NCBI RefSeq assembly: GCF_013364155.1
Contig: NZ_CP054916.1
Span: 558,001-622,000 of the forward strand
Length of the DNA: 64,000 bases
Origin: Streptomyces sp. NA02950
GTDB taxonomy: Bacteria; Actinomycetota; Actinomycetes; Streptomycetales; Streptomycetaceae
Reading direction: 5' to 3'
The notes below the pieces were generated by a model. That model ran no database searches, had not been told where the DNA came from, and was given only the letters and a program-made list of their open reading frames with translations. Of this stretch, positions 1-8,255 are shown in pieces. Position 1 is the first letter of the stretch. Each line of letters starts with the position of its first letter. The translations under genes were made by a program, and so were the position numbers.

Positions 1-1
1 G

Positions 2-3000
2 ACATCACAACCGCGCATTCCCACGCTGATCCTGGGCGGTGAGTCGCTGTCGCGATCCCTTGCCGCCGACCTCCTCGGCAACGATGTGGCCGGACGCGTC
101 GTCAACCACTACGGACCGACCGAGACGACCGTCGGAGCCACGTGCTTCATCGCCTCGGACACCACGGACATGCCCGCGGAAGAGGCGACGGTTCCCATCG
201 GCACCCCCATCGGCGCGGCCACGGTGCGCATACTCGATCCGGAAGGCGGGGAGGAGCGCGGCCAACGGCCGGGTGAACTGCTCATCGGCGGGGCGGGAGT
301 AGCTGTCGGCTACTACAACCAGCCCGACACGACGGCTCGCCACTTCATCGACCATCAGGGCGACCGCATGTACCGTACCGGTGACGTCTGTCGGCGCCGC
401 GCGGACGGGAACCTCGTCTTCATCGGCCGATCCGACCGCCAGGTCAAGATCCGTGGCTTTCGGGTTGATCCTTCGGAGATCGAGCGGGCCATCGACAGCC
501 ATCCGGATGCGCTGCAGTCGGCGGTGATCGTCCGCAAGGCCCCCGCAGGCGATCAACTGTTCGCGGCGGTACGGGTTTCCGGCAACCGCCCCCCTCATCA
601 CATCGTCGATCCACTGCGTACGTATCTGCGGGGCCTGTTGCCGGAGCACGCGGTGCCTGCCCAGATCATCGCTGTGCGGCGTTTCCCGGTCGGCCCGAGC
701 GGCAAGCTCGACACCGCGTCCCTGTCCGCGAAGGTGAACGAGATCATCGAACAGCGCGCCCGAGCACCGGTCGCCGCACTCGGCGGGACACCGCGTCGCG
801 ACACCGCGGACCTGGCGGAGGACCTGGCGAAGCTCTGGTCGGATGCGCTCGGCATCTCCGGACTCGGCACGGACGTCGACGTCTTCACGCTCGGTGGCGA
901 CTCGATTCTGGCGATGCGCACCGTCGCGTTCCTCCGTCGTCGCGGATGTGACATCACCGTCGAGGACGTGTACCGGAACCCCACCTGCACGCTCCTCTCC
1001 CAGGCAGCCCGCCGGTCCGGCGAGACTCCGCTCTCGCCCTCGCCGAGTTCCGCCGGTGACCGGACGTTGGCGCCGCCACAGCGATGGTTCTTCCGGCAAC
1101 CCATCCGGGAGCCACACCGCTGGAACCAGACGGTCGTGCTGCTGTGCCGCGAGTCGGTCGACCCACCCGCGCTGTCCGAGGCCATCGTGGCGGTGCTGCA
1201 CAAGCATCCCGTGCTGCGGCAACCGATCGGTGCGGCCGGCCCCATCGGCGATCCTCGGCGCGCGCCGGACTTGAACGTTCTGACCTTCTCGTTTCTGCCC
1301 GCAACGCCGACCGAGATCAGCGCTGCCGTGAACGAGATGGGCGGCGCCCTGCAAGACGGCCTGGACCTGGAGGCCGGGAGGCTCGTCCGGGGACATCTGT
1401 TCATCGGCGGTCGTGGCATCGACGACCGGCTCGTGATCACCGTGCACCACCTGGCTGTGGACGGCGTGTCCTGGCGCATCATCTTCAACGATCTCGCCGC
1501 GGCATACGCGCAGGCACGGGCAGGGCAGACGCCGCGCTTCACCTCGTCGGGTGACTACTACCAGTGGGCGAAGATCGTGACGCCGTCGCGCACCGCGGAC
1601 CTGAGTCCGCGCACGGTGCCACGAGCCGGCGGCCACGCACCGCGACCGGCCGCGCTGACCTGGGGGCTGGACGAGGTGGCCACCACCGTTCTCACCGCGC
1701 GGTGCGGGCAAGCACACGACCTGGAGGCAGTGTTGCTCGCCGCGTTCGGCGATGGCCTCAGGACGTGGAGCGCCCAACGCGAGGTGACCGTCGAGGTCGA
1801 GACGCATGGACGGGACGAAGCCGACTACATGGATACCGTCGGTTGGTTCACCGCCGTCAAGCGGGTGAGAATCGACCTCGTCGGCGCGGACGAGGCCCAC
1901 GACCGCACGCGGGACATCGAGCGAGGCGTCCACCAGGCGCCGCAACTGCCGATGGATACGGCAGGCCCCCGTCCGAACGTCGGCTTCAACTTCCTGGGAA
2001 CCTTCCGCTTGCCGGAGGAACAGTCGTTGCGGTGGACCGTCGCCACCGAGACGGCAGGCGCCGCACGCTGTCCCAGTGGTGATCCGCTCTACGATGTCCG
2101 GCTCACGGCTCGTATCATCCACGGCAAACTCGTGACCGATCTCGTGTACGACGAGTCGAAGGTTGCCGCAGACCGGGCGGAAGGAATCTTCACCGCCTTC
2201 AGCCACGGAGTCGCGGCACGGGCAGGTCTGGCCGAGGTCCCCCCACTCGTGGTCTCGCCGATATCCACCTCCGGAGCGGTCCTGCACCTGGGCACCGTCG
2301 CCCAGCAGCAGCCGCGCCTCGAGGCGGTGCACGAACCGGTACCGGTGCTGCTGACGGGAGCCACCGGTTACCTGGGGGGACATGTGCTGACCGAGTTGGT
2401 CAGCCGAGGCGCCCATGTGACGTGCCTGGTCCGTGGCGAGCGGGACGAAGCCATGCGGCGCGTCGAGCCGCTCCGCGGAGCCGTGGACATCGTCGTCGGT
2501 GACATCACCGAGGAGAACCTGGGACTGTCCCAGGCGGAGGCCGCAACCGCTCGCGACGCCCGGGTGATCGTGCACGCGGCGGCGGATGTCCGACTGGTGG
2601 CCCCACCCGCTGAACTGGAGCGCACCAACACCGAGGGCGTACGCCGCCTCCTGTCGTGGATCGACGCGGGGCGGGCGGATGTGCGGCTGCACCACGTCTC
2701 GACGCTGGCGGTGGCCGGTCACGTCGACGGTTCCGTGCGTCGCTTCAGCCAGGCTGATCTCAGCATCGGGCAGTCCTTCCGCAACCCGTACGAGCGCACG
2801 AAGTACGACGCGGAGGAGCTGATCCGGTCCTGGACGGCGCAGGGCCGTCAGGTGTACATCCACCGCAGCGGCCATGTTGCGGCGCACAGCCGAACCGGCG
2901 CCTTCCAGCACAACATCGACAACAATCGGATCTACCAGATCATTCACGACTACGTCCAGGCCGGCGTGGCGCCGCACCGGCCGTCGGTGACCTTCGCCTT

Positions 3001-3382
3001 CTCCCACGTCGACACCGTTGCGGCAGCGATGACCGCGATCGCACTGCATCCGTACGCCGCTCCGGGCGTGTACCACATCGAAACACCGCACGAAGTCCAC
3101 CATGACGAACTCGTGCGGTGGCTCGTCGACTACGGCTACCCCGTGCGTTTGGTGGACGAATCCGCCTTCGGCGCCACCACCGGACTGGCCGCACTGTGGT
3201 CCCAACTCGAGAGACAGAACGTCGTCATCGAACGCACCCGCACGGCCTCGGCGTTGGAGCGGCTGGGTGTGCGGTTCGCCGAGCCCACCCGCCAGTGGTG
3301 GTCCGCCGCACTGGACTGGGCGGTCGACGTCGGTTTCCTCCCGCCGCCGCACGGCGCGGATTCAGCGCAGTTCTCCGCCTGA
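2..3382 (+). CDS. NRPS terminal module A-T-E-R (5' end outside window)
   Basis: The frame is open from the left edge, so this is the 3' part of a larger nonribosomal peptide synthetase gene. Counting codons from base 2, the C-terminal half of an adenylation domain comes first (YGPTETT near 37, then MYRTGD, KIRGFRVDP, and GPSGKLD near 235). A carrier domain follows (LGGDSI, phosphopantetheine Ser about 301). Next is an epimerisation-type condensation domain: PPQRWFF, HHLAVDGVSW near 482, ETHGRDE near 601, TVGWFTAV near 613, GFNFLGTF near 662. Last is a thioester reductase with TGATGYLG near 785 and YERTK (Tyr about 930, Lys about 934). R domains use NAD(P)H to release the tethered peptide as an aldehyde or alcohol. 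There is no thioesterase. The downstream aminotransferase fits an aldehyde product. Substrate specificity residues lie outside the window. Confidence 0.93.
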   Translation, partial: TSQPRIPTLILGGESLSRSLAADLLGNDVAGRVVNHYGPTETTVGATCFIASDTTDMPAEEATVPIGTPIGAATVRILDPEGGEERGQRPGELLIGGAGVAVGYYNQPDTTARHFIDHQGDRMYRTGDVCRRRADGNLVFIGRSDRQVKIRGFRVDPSEIERAIDSHPDALQSAVIVRKAPAGDQLFAAVRVSGNRPPHHIVDPLRTYLRGLLPEHAVPAQIIAVRRFPVGPSGKLDTASLSAKVNEIIEQRARAPVAALGGTPRRDTADLAEDLAKLWSDALGISGLGTDVDVFTLGGDSILAMRTVAFLRRRGCDITVEDVYRNPTCTLLSQAARRSGETPLSPSPSSAGDRTLAPPQRWFFRQPIREPHRWNQTVVLLCRESVDPPALSEAIVAVLHKHPVLRQPIGAAGPIGDPRRAPDLNVLTFSFLPATPTEISAAVNEMGGALQDGLDLEAGRLVRGHLFIGGRGIDDRLVITVHHLAVDGVSWRIIFNDLAAAYAQARAGQTPRFTSSGDYYQWAKIVTPSRTADLSPRTVPRAGGHAPRPAALTWGLDEVATTVLTARCGQAHDLEAVLLAAFGDGLRTWSAQREVTVEVETHGRDEADYMDTVGWFTAVKRVRIDLVGADEAHDRTRDIERGVHQAPQLPMDTAGPRPNVGFNFLGTFRLPEEQSLRWTVATETAGAARCPSGDPLYDVRLTARIIHGKLVTDLVYDESKVAADRAEGIFTAFSHGVAARAGLAEVPPLVVSPISTSGAVLHLGTVAQQQPRLEAVHEPVPVLLTGATGYLGGHVLTELVSRGAHVTCLVRGERDEAMRRVEPLRGAVDIVVGDITEENLGLSQAEAATARDARVIVHAAADVRLVAPPAELERTNTEGVRRLLSWIDAGRADVRLHHVSTLAVAGHVDGSVRRFSQADLSIGQSFRNPYERTKYDAEELIRSWTAQGRQVYIHRSGHVAAHSRTGAFQHNIDNNRIYQIIHDYVQAGVAPHRPSVTFAFSHVDTVAAAMTAIALHPYAAPGVYHIETPHEVHHDELVRWLVDYGYPVRLVDESAFGATTGLAALWSQLERQNVVIERTRTASALERLGVRFAEPTRQWWSAALDWAVDVGFLPPPHGADSAQFSA

Positions 3383-3411
3383 CCGCAATCGCGAAGAAGT
3401 GAGGGTAAAAG

Positions 3412-4692
3412 GTGGCACAACTGTCCCCGGTACTCAAACAGGCCGTACCGATCGTGGCGACGCGGGGCGAGGGCATGTACCTCTTCGACGCCGACGATCG
3501 CCGTTTCCTCGACTTCACCGCCGGTGTGGGAGTGACCAGCACGGGGCATTGCCATCCCCGCGTCGTGGAAGCCGCGCAAGCCCAGGTCGCGAAGCTGATC
3601 CACGGACAGTACACGACGGTGCGACACGAGCCGCTGCTCGCGCTGACCGAGCGGCTCGGCACGGTGCTGCCGGCGAACCTGGATGCGCTGTTCTACGTCA
3701 ACTCCGGCAGCGAAGCGGTCGAAGCGGCGCTGAGACTCGCCAGGCACGCCACGGGCCGGCAGAACGCCGTTGTCTTCTCCGGCTCGTTCCACGGCCGGAC
3801 CATGGGGGCCGCCGCGCTGACCACGGCGGGCACCCGGTTTCGCGCGGGCATCGGTCCCCTCATGCCCGGCGTGGCCGTGGCACCGTTCCCGCACGCGTTC
3901 CGCCTTGGCATGACCCAAGAGCAGGCCGTCGCTTTCGCATTGCGGGAACTGGACACCGTTTTGGCCAGCGAGAGTGCGCCCGAGGAGACAGCGGCGTTCT
4001 TCGTTGAACCGGTGCTGGGCGAGGGCGGCTACGTCCCCGCTCCACCCGCTTTCCTCGCCGGACTGCGCGAACGCGCCGACAGACACGGAATCCTGCTGGT
4101 GCTGGACGAGATCCAGACCGGGGTCGGCCGCACCGGAAGATTCTGGGCACATGAACACAGCCCTGGCACGACACCGGACGTGCTGGTCACGGCGAAAGGG
4201 CTCGCCAGCGGCTTCCCCCTGTCGGCGATCGCGGCCTCCGCCACGGTGATGGAACGCGCTTGGCCGGGGTCGCAGGGCGGCACCTACGGCGGCAACGCGG
4301 TGTCGTGCGCCGCCGCGCTGGCCACGCTCGACGTCATCGAGGACAACAAGCTCGTGGACAACGCCGCGCGGCAAGGCAGCAGGCTGGTCGAGGGGTTGCG
4401 CGGTGTCGCCGCCGAGCACTCCGCCATCGCGGATGTCCGCGGACTGGGCCTGATGGCTGCCAGCGAGTTCTGCCATCCCGACGGCTCACCGGACCCCGCG
4501 ACGGCGCGGAGTGCTCAGCAGGCCGCGGCGGAACTCGGCCTGGTGGTGCTCACGTGCGGCGTGCACAGCAACGTGGTCAGGATGATGCCGGCCTTGATCG
4601 TCACAGCCGGGCAGATCGACGACGCGGTGGCGGTGTGGTCGCGGGCCGTCGCGCAAGCCCTGCGGGCGACGAGGGCGGGGGGCCATGAATAA
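3412..4692 (+). CDS. Class III PLP-dependent aminotransferase
   Basis: This 426-aa protein is a fold-type I class III aminotransferase of the ornithine/4-aminobutyrate group. It shows YVNSGSEAVEAALRLAR for cofactor phosphate binding, LVLDEIQTGVGRTG with the cofactor Asp, and the PLP lysine K262 in VTAKGLASGFP. The GTG start follows GAGGG with a 6-nt spacer, 29 bp after the NRPS stop. Placed directly behind a reductase-terminated NRPS, it probably converts the released aldehyde to a primary amine, the logic known for myxochelin B, where an NRPS reductase works with the aminotransferase MxcL. An alternative is a role in making an amino acid building block such as a diamino acid. The 3' end overlaps the next gene by 8 bp, indicating translational coupling. 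Confidence 0.9.
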   Translation: MAQLSPVLKQAVPIVATRGEGMYLFDADDRRFLDFTAGVGVTSTGHCHPRVVEAAQAQVAKLIHGQYTTVRHEPLLALTERLGTVLPANLDALFYVNSGSEAVEAALRLARHATGRQNAVVFSGSFHGRTMGAAALTTAGTRFRAGIGPLMPGVAVAPFPHAFRLGMTQEQAVAFALRELDTVLASESAPEETAAFFVEPVLGEGGYVPAPPAFLAGLRERADRHGILLVLDEIQTGVGRTGRFWAHEHSPGTTPDVLVTAKGLASGFPLSAIAASATVMERAWPGSQGGTYGGNAVSCAAALATLDVIEDNKLVDNAARQGSRLVEGLRGVAAEHSAIADVRGLGLMAASEFCHPDGSPDPATARSAQQAAAELGLVVLTCGVHSNVVRMMPALIVTAGQIDDAVAVWSRAVAQALRATRAGGHE

Positions 4693-6343
4693 GGCCAAGC
4701 CGCCGCTGCCCTTGCCCTCATTGGAGGCCAGTTGCCGGCAGTACCTGCGGGCGGTCCGCCCGCTGCAGACCGATGAGCAGCACCGTAGGACGAGCACGTT
4801 GGTGGAGAAGCTCCTCACCGGGGACGGGCCCGCTTTGCACGAAGCCCTGGCGGCGTGGGGCCGGACCACGGGATCCGGCTGGCTGGAACCGCTGTGGGTG
4901 GAGACGTACCTGGAGGACCGGCGTCCGCTGCCCGCATGCCAGAGCGCCGTCCTGGTGCCAACCCAGATCCTCCGGCCGACCGGTGTCGGCTACGCCCGGT
5001 GGGTCGCGGCCGTGGCGCTCGCCGCGGTCGAGTACACGCTGCGGGAGGGGGAAGACGACCACGGCGACCCCGCACTCCTCCGCGCGACCCGGATACCGGG
5101 ACTCAAACGCGACACCATCGCCGACCATCCCGCATCCGATTATTTCGTGGTTCTGCGCGCCGGCCGTATGCACCGCGTCCGCGCCCGATGGGGCAGTCGA
5201 GGCCCGCATGAGCTGGAAGAGATCATGAAGGAGATCCTCCGGCTTCCGCCCGCCACGCATACGCCGATCGCGGCGCTGACCGCGGCGCGGCGAACGGAGT
5301 GGGCGGTGTGGCGGGACGTCCTGGTCGACAGTGGCCCCCACAACGCGCACGTTCTTCAGACGGTGGAAACGGCGATGTTCGTGCTGTGCCTCGACGACGC
5401 CGAGGGACAGAGCGTCGCGGAGGCCGCTCATCGCTTCATGGTCGGCAATCCAGCCAGTCGGTGGCACGACAAGGCGGCGCAGATCATGCTCGACCTCGAC
5501 GGGCGCATCGGCTTCAGCTTCGAACACTCCCGCGGGGACATGGCGAGCTTCCAGGCGCTCACCGCACATGTCCGGGAAAAATCTCCGGAAATCGCGGTGG
5601 CCCCGCAGGGCGGCCGGTCCGATGTGCGGCGCGAGGAACTGTGCTGGGACGACGTCGGCCCCGTGTTGGAGCGGGCCGCGAGCAAGGCGCAGCAGTTCGC
5701 CTTGGCACAGGAGAGCAGATTGACCACGGTTGCCGCCCGTGTGGAGAACGCGGGCACGGAGACCTGTGGGCTCCTGGCCGACGCCGTTGTCCACGTGGCG
5801 GCACAGTTGGCTCACGTCGGGCTACGAGGAAGGCCGGCCTGGGCGTACCAGCCGGTTGACATGTCGCGCTATGCGGGCGGTCGGATCGAAGTGATGCGGC
5901 CGGTGTCGCCGGAGATGCTCGAGTTCATCCGGCTGGAGGGTGAGAACGCGTCCGCGGAGGACCGGCGCGCGGCCCTGATTCGTACCGCCACCGAACATCG
6001 CCGTCGGCAGACCGAGTGCATAACCGGCTCGGCTTCGGAGCGTCACCTCTTCGCGTTGAAGACATTTGGCGAGCACATTTTTGGTGACCATGCGGAAATG
6101 TTCGACGACGTTGCATGGGAGCGACTGCATTCCCGGCTCGAGCTGTCAACGACCTCGGTGCCGAGGATGGGGGTTGTTCCCTTCAGCCCCGGTTCGGTCG
6201 ACGGTTACGGATTGGCCTACGACATCGGATCGACCGGGATCTTCTGCACTGTGATCACTCAAGAGAGCAGTGCTTCGGACTATTTGGTCACGCTGGCCAA
6301 CGAAATCAACAGGGTCGCGGCGTTGTTGCACAACCGGAGGTGA
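4685..6343 (+). CDS. Choline/carnitine O-acyltransferase family protein in NRPS operon
   Basis: This 552-aa protein matches the carnitine acyltransferase fold by motif order. It has WLEPLWVETYLEDRRPLP near residue 66, NPASRWHDKAAQIMLD near 255, the presumed catalytic histidine His281 in SFEHSRGD, and a C-terminal LSTTSVP...VDGYGLAYDI block that corresponds to the STS and acyl-acceptor region. Family members move acyl groups between CoA and a hydroxyl acceptor. They are common in mitochondria and rare in bacterial secondary metabolism. The ATG lies inside the aminotransferase gene (8-bp overlap). Its place in the operon suggests acylation of the NRPS product, on an alcohol or on the amine created upstream, but the acceptor is an inference. 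The usual DG after the catalytic His region is replaced by DM, which may reflect an unusual substrate. Confidence 0.75.
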   Translation: MNKAKPPLPLPSLEASCRQYLRAVRPLQTDEQHRRTSTLVEKLLTGDGPALHEALAAWGRTTGSGWLEPLWVETYLEDRRPLPACQSAVLVPTQILRPTGVGYARWVAAVALAAVEYTLREGEDDHGDPALLRATRIPGLKRDTIADHPASDYFVVLRAGRMHRVRARWGSRGPHELEEIMKEILRLPPATHTPIAALTAARRTEWAVWRDVLVDSGPHNAHVLQTVETAMFVLCLDDAEGQSVAEAAHRFMVGNPASRWHDKAAQIMLDLDGRIGFSFEHSRGDMASFQALTAHVREKSPEIAVAPQGGRSDVRREELCWDDVGPVLERAASKAQQFALAQESRLTTVAARVENAGTETCGLLADAVVHVAAQLAHVGLRGRPAWAYQPVDMSRYAGGRIEVMRPVSPEMLEFIRLEGENASAEDRRAALIRTATEHRRRQTECITGSASERHLFALKTFGEHIFGDHAEMFDDVAWERLHSRLELSTTSVPRMGVVPFSPGSVDGYGLAYDIGSTGIFCTVITQESSASDYLVTLANEINRVAALLHNRR

Positions 6344-6349
6344 TGTGCT

Positions 6350-7168
6350 TTGTTCACCGAACAGGATACGGAGCAGTACTACGACCACAAGGACGATCTG
6401 TACAGGTCCTTCTGGGATCCGGCGGGAGGCTTGCATTACGGCTACTTCCCCGATCCAACCGCTGAGCGGTCACAGAGCACAGCCGAGCAGCTCCTCACCG
6501 CCTTCCGCGACTGGGATGAGGAGTTGCTCGCGCGGAGCGGGATCACCGGGAGCTCCACCGTGCTGGACGTCGGTTGCGGAAACGGCACCACGTCGGTCTG
6601 GCTGGCGCGGCACACCGGGTGTCAGGTGACCGGCATCGACCTCAGTCAGGTCCGGACCGACAACGCACGACGCCTGGGCGAGACGAATCCCGATGCACGG
6701 GTGACGTTCCGAAAGGCGTCCGCGACGGACATCCCGTACTCCGACGGGGCGTTCTCGCACGCGTGGAGCCAGGCCACCCTCTACCACGTGCACGAGCGCT
6801 CGCGTGCGCTCGCGGAGGTGCACCGCGTGCTCCGGGACGACGGTGTGTTCGCCTTCGACGACCTCACCACGCCGCGAACGCCGGTCGGCCCCACGTCCCA
6901 GCGGCTCATTTACGATCGCCTGCTCTTCGAGCCGACGTTCAGCGCGGAGCAGTACGTCGCGCGCCTTGCCGGTGCCGGATTCGAGGTGGAGGACACCATC
7001 GACCTGAGCCGGCATCTCAAGGGCACCTACGAGCTGCTGGTGAAGCAGGTGACCGCATTGGCTCCCGAACTCGCGGTCCCGTACCAGGCCATGATCGACG
7101 GGATCGACGCGGGAGAAGTCGGATGGTCCGGCTTCACATGCCGAAAGGTGGCCCGACATGCCGCGTAG
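6350..7168 (+). CDS. SAM-dependent methyltransferase, class I
   Basis: The 272-aa protein has the class I SAM-binding glycine loop VLDVGCGNG (residues 71-79) followed by the acidic ribose-binding segment VTGIDLS. The N-terminal stretch YYDHKDDLYRSFWDP and the overall length resemble small-molecule N- or O-methyltransferases of the sarcosine/dimethylglycine and UbiE-like type. The start is TTG at 6350, 9 nt behind GGAGG and 6 bp after the acyltransferase stop. It overlaps the next methyltransferase by 11 bp. Within the NRPS operon it is a likely tailoring enzyme, perhaps for N-methylation of the new amine. The target position cannot be read from the sequence. Confidence 0.85.
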   Translation: MFTEQDTEQYYDHKDDLYRSFWDPAGGLHYGYFPDPTAERSQSTAEQLLTAFRDWDEELLARSGITGSSTVLDVGCGNGTTSVWLARHTGCQVTGIDLSQVRTDNARRLGETNPDARVTFRKASATDIPYSDGAFSHAWSQATLYHVHERSRALAEVHRVLRDDGVFAFDDLTTPRTPVGPTSQRLIYDRLLFEPTFSAEQYVARLAGAGFEVEDTIDLSRHLKGTYELLVKQVTALAPELAVPYQAMIDGIDAGEVGWSGFTCRKVARHAA

Positions 7169-7796
7169 CGTCGATGAACTCCTCTCCTGGATCTATGAGC
7201 CGGTGGAGCGCGACGTCCTCGCGGAGAAGTACGACACATGGGCGTCCACCTACGACGACGACCTTGGGGCCGGCTATCGCGTCTCACCGATCGCGGCCGC
7301 ACGCGCTCTCGCTCGCGCACTCCCCGGTCGGGACAGCCGTATCCTCGACGCGGGTGCAGGCACGGGATTGTGCGGAGAGGAACTGCACGAGCTCGGCTGG
7401 ACGAACGTCGAAGCGGTGGACATGTCCGCCGAGATGCTCGCGGTGTCACGTCGCAAAGGTGTGTACCGCGACTACCACCGCTGCGACTTGGAGGAGGACG
7501 CTGAATTCTTCCCGGCCGCGAGCTTCGACGGAATCGTGACCACGGGCGTCATCACGCGCAACCACGCGGGACACCGTTCAGTGCGCAACATGGACAGGTG
7601 GTTGAAACCGGACGGGGCCGTGGTCGTCGCGATCCTGCGGGACTACCTCGAGTCACAGGAAGAACTCCGTGAAGTGTTTACGACGGTGCCTTGGACCCTC
7701 GAAACGGTCAATACCGTCACGATCTTCGACTCCACCGAAGTCGGCATCTACACCTACCGCAAGAGGAAGCCAGGACCCCAGGATGCGGAACGCTGA
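7158..7796 (+). CDS. Second SAM-dependent methyltransferase of the NRPS operon
   Basis: A 212-aa class I methyltransferase with the SAM loop ILDAGAGTG (62-70) and an acidic segment VEAVDMSAEML. The N-terminal KYDTWASTYDDDL and the DAGAGTG variant recall the METTL27/WBSCR27-like group rather than UbiE proteins, so it is not a recent duplicate of its neighbour. It begins 11 bp inside the preceding methyltransferase gene and is the last gene of the five-gene run, followed at once by a short GC hairpin. Two methyltransferases of different subfamilies in one operon suggest two separate methylations of the final product. Confidence 0.82.
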   Translation: MPRSVDELLSWIYEPVERDVLAEKYDTWASTYDDDLGAGYRVSPIAAARALARALPGRDSRILDAGAGTGLCGEELHELGWTNVEAVDMSAEMLAVSRRKGVYRDYHRCDLEEDAEFFPAASFDGIVTTGVITRNHAGHRSVRNMDRWLKPDGAVVVAILRDYLESQEELREVFTTVPWTLETVNTVTIFDSTEVGIYTYRKRKPGPQDAER

Positions 7797-7799
7797 GTC

Positions 7800-7817
7800 C
7801 CCCGCTACCAGGCGGGG
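7800..7817 (+). terminator. GC hairpin after the NRPS operon
   Basis: CCCCGC and GCGGGG form a 6-bp stem with a 6-nt loop, starting 3 bp after the methyltransferase stop. There is no T-run, as is common in streptomycetes. It is a plausible end of the NRPS transcript. Confidence 0.45.
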
Positions 7818-8255
7818 CCGACGCTGCGCTCGACTGCCTGCGCACGCGATGGAGCACCTTTTCGCACCCTCCGACCGGCGGCCACCCGGGTCACCGGGCG
7901 GGCGCGGACGGTGGGGTGGTCGCTGGTGTGGCCGGCGCTGGTCGAGACCAGGCCGGCCTGCGGCAACGCCCGGGGCGCGCTCGACGTCGCCCTGGGCGAC
8001 CAGCCTCCGATCGGCGCGGCGCCGACCCTGATCTTCCCCCTCACCCGCGCCGAGGTGGCTGGGTGCTGGTCCGCGCCGAGCCGGCCGCGGGCACGCGGGA
8101 GCGTGCGCCGGGTTGGCCCGACATGCTCGACGCCCTCGGCCCGCGCGGGTGTCGCCGGCGTGGTCGCCCGGTATCCGGCCACCACGGGCGAGGTTCTCTC
8201 GACGACCGTCCGATCACCCTTCTTCCTGCCCCGAGACGACCATCGGAGTCGTAGC
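7818..8255. other. Intergenic stretch, no gene recognised
   Basis: About 440 bp between the NRPS operon and the antiporter. The antiporter frame stays open upstream to about 7911, but the peptide is Arg/Pro/Gly-rich and unlike a membrane protein, so I do not include it. No promoter or binding site stands out. Confidence 0.5.

Noticed and set aside
5..3352. Very long minus-strand open frame opposite the NRPS
   Set aside because: The product is Arg/Gly/Val-rich without any domain, and the plus strand encodes a clear multidomain NRPS. Long antisense frames are a normal effect of high GC.
7911..8255. Upstream extension of the antiporter frame
   Set aside because: The added 115 residues are not hydrophobic and do not match the family. 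The protein begins naturally at ATG 8256.
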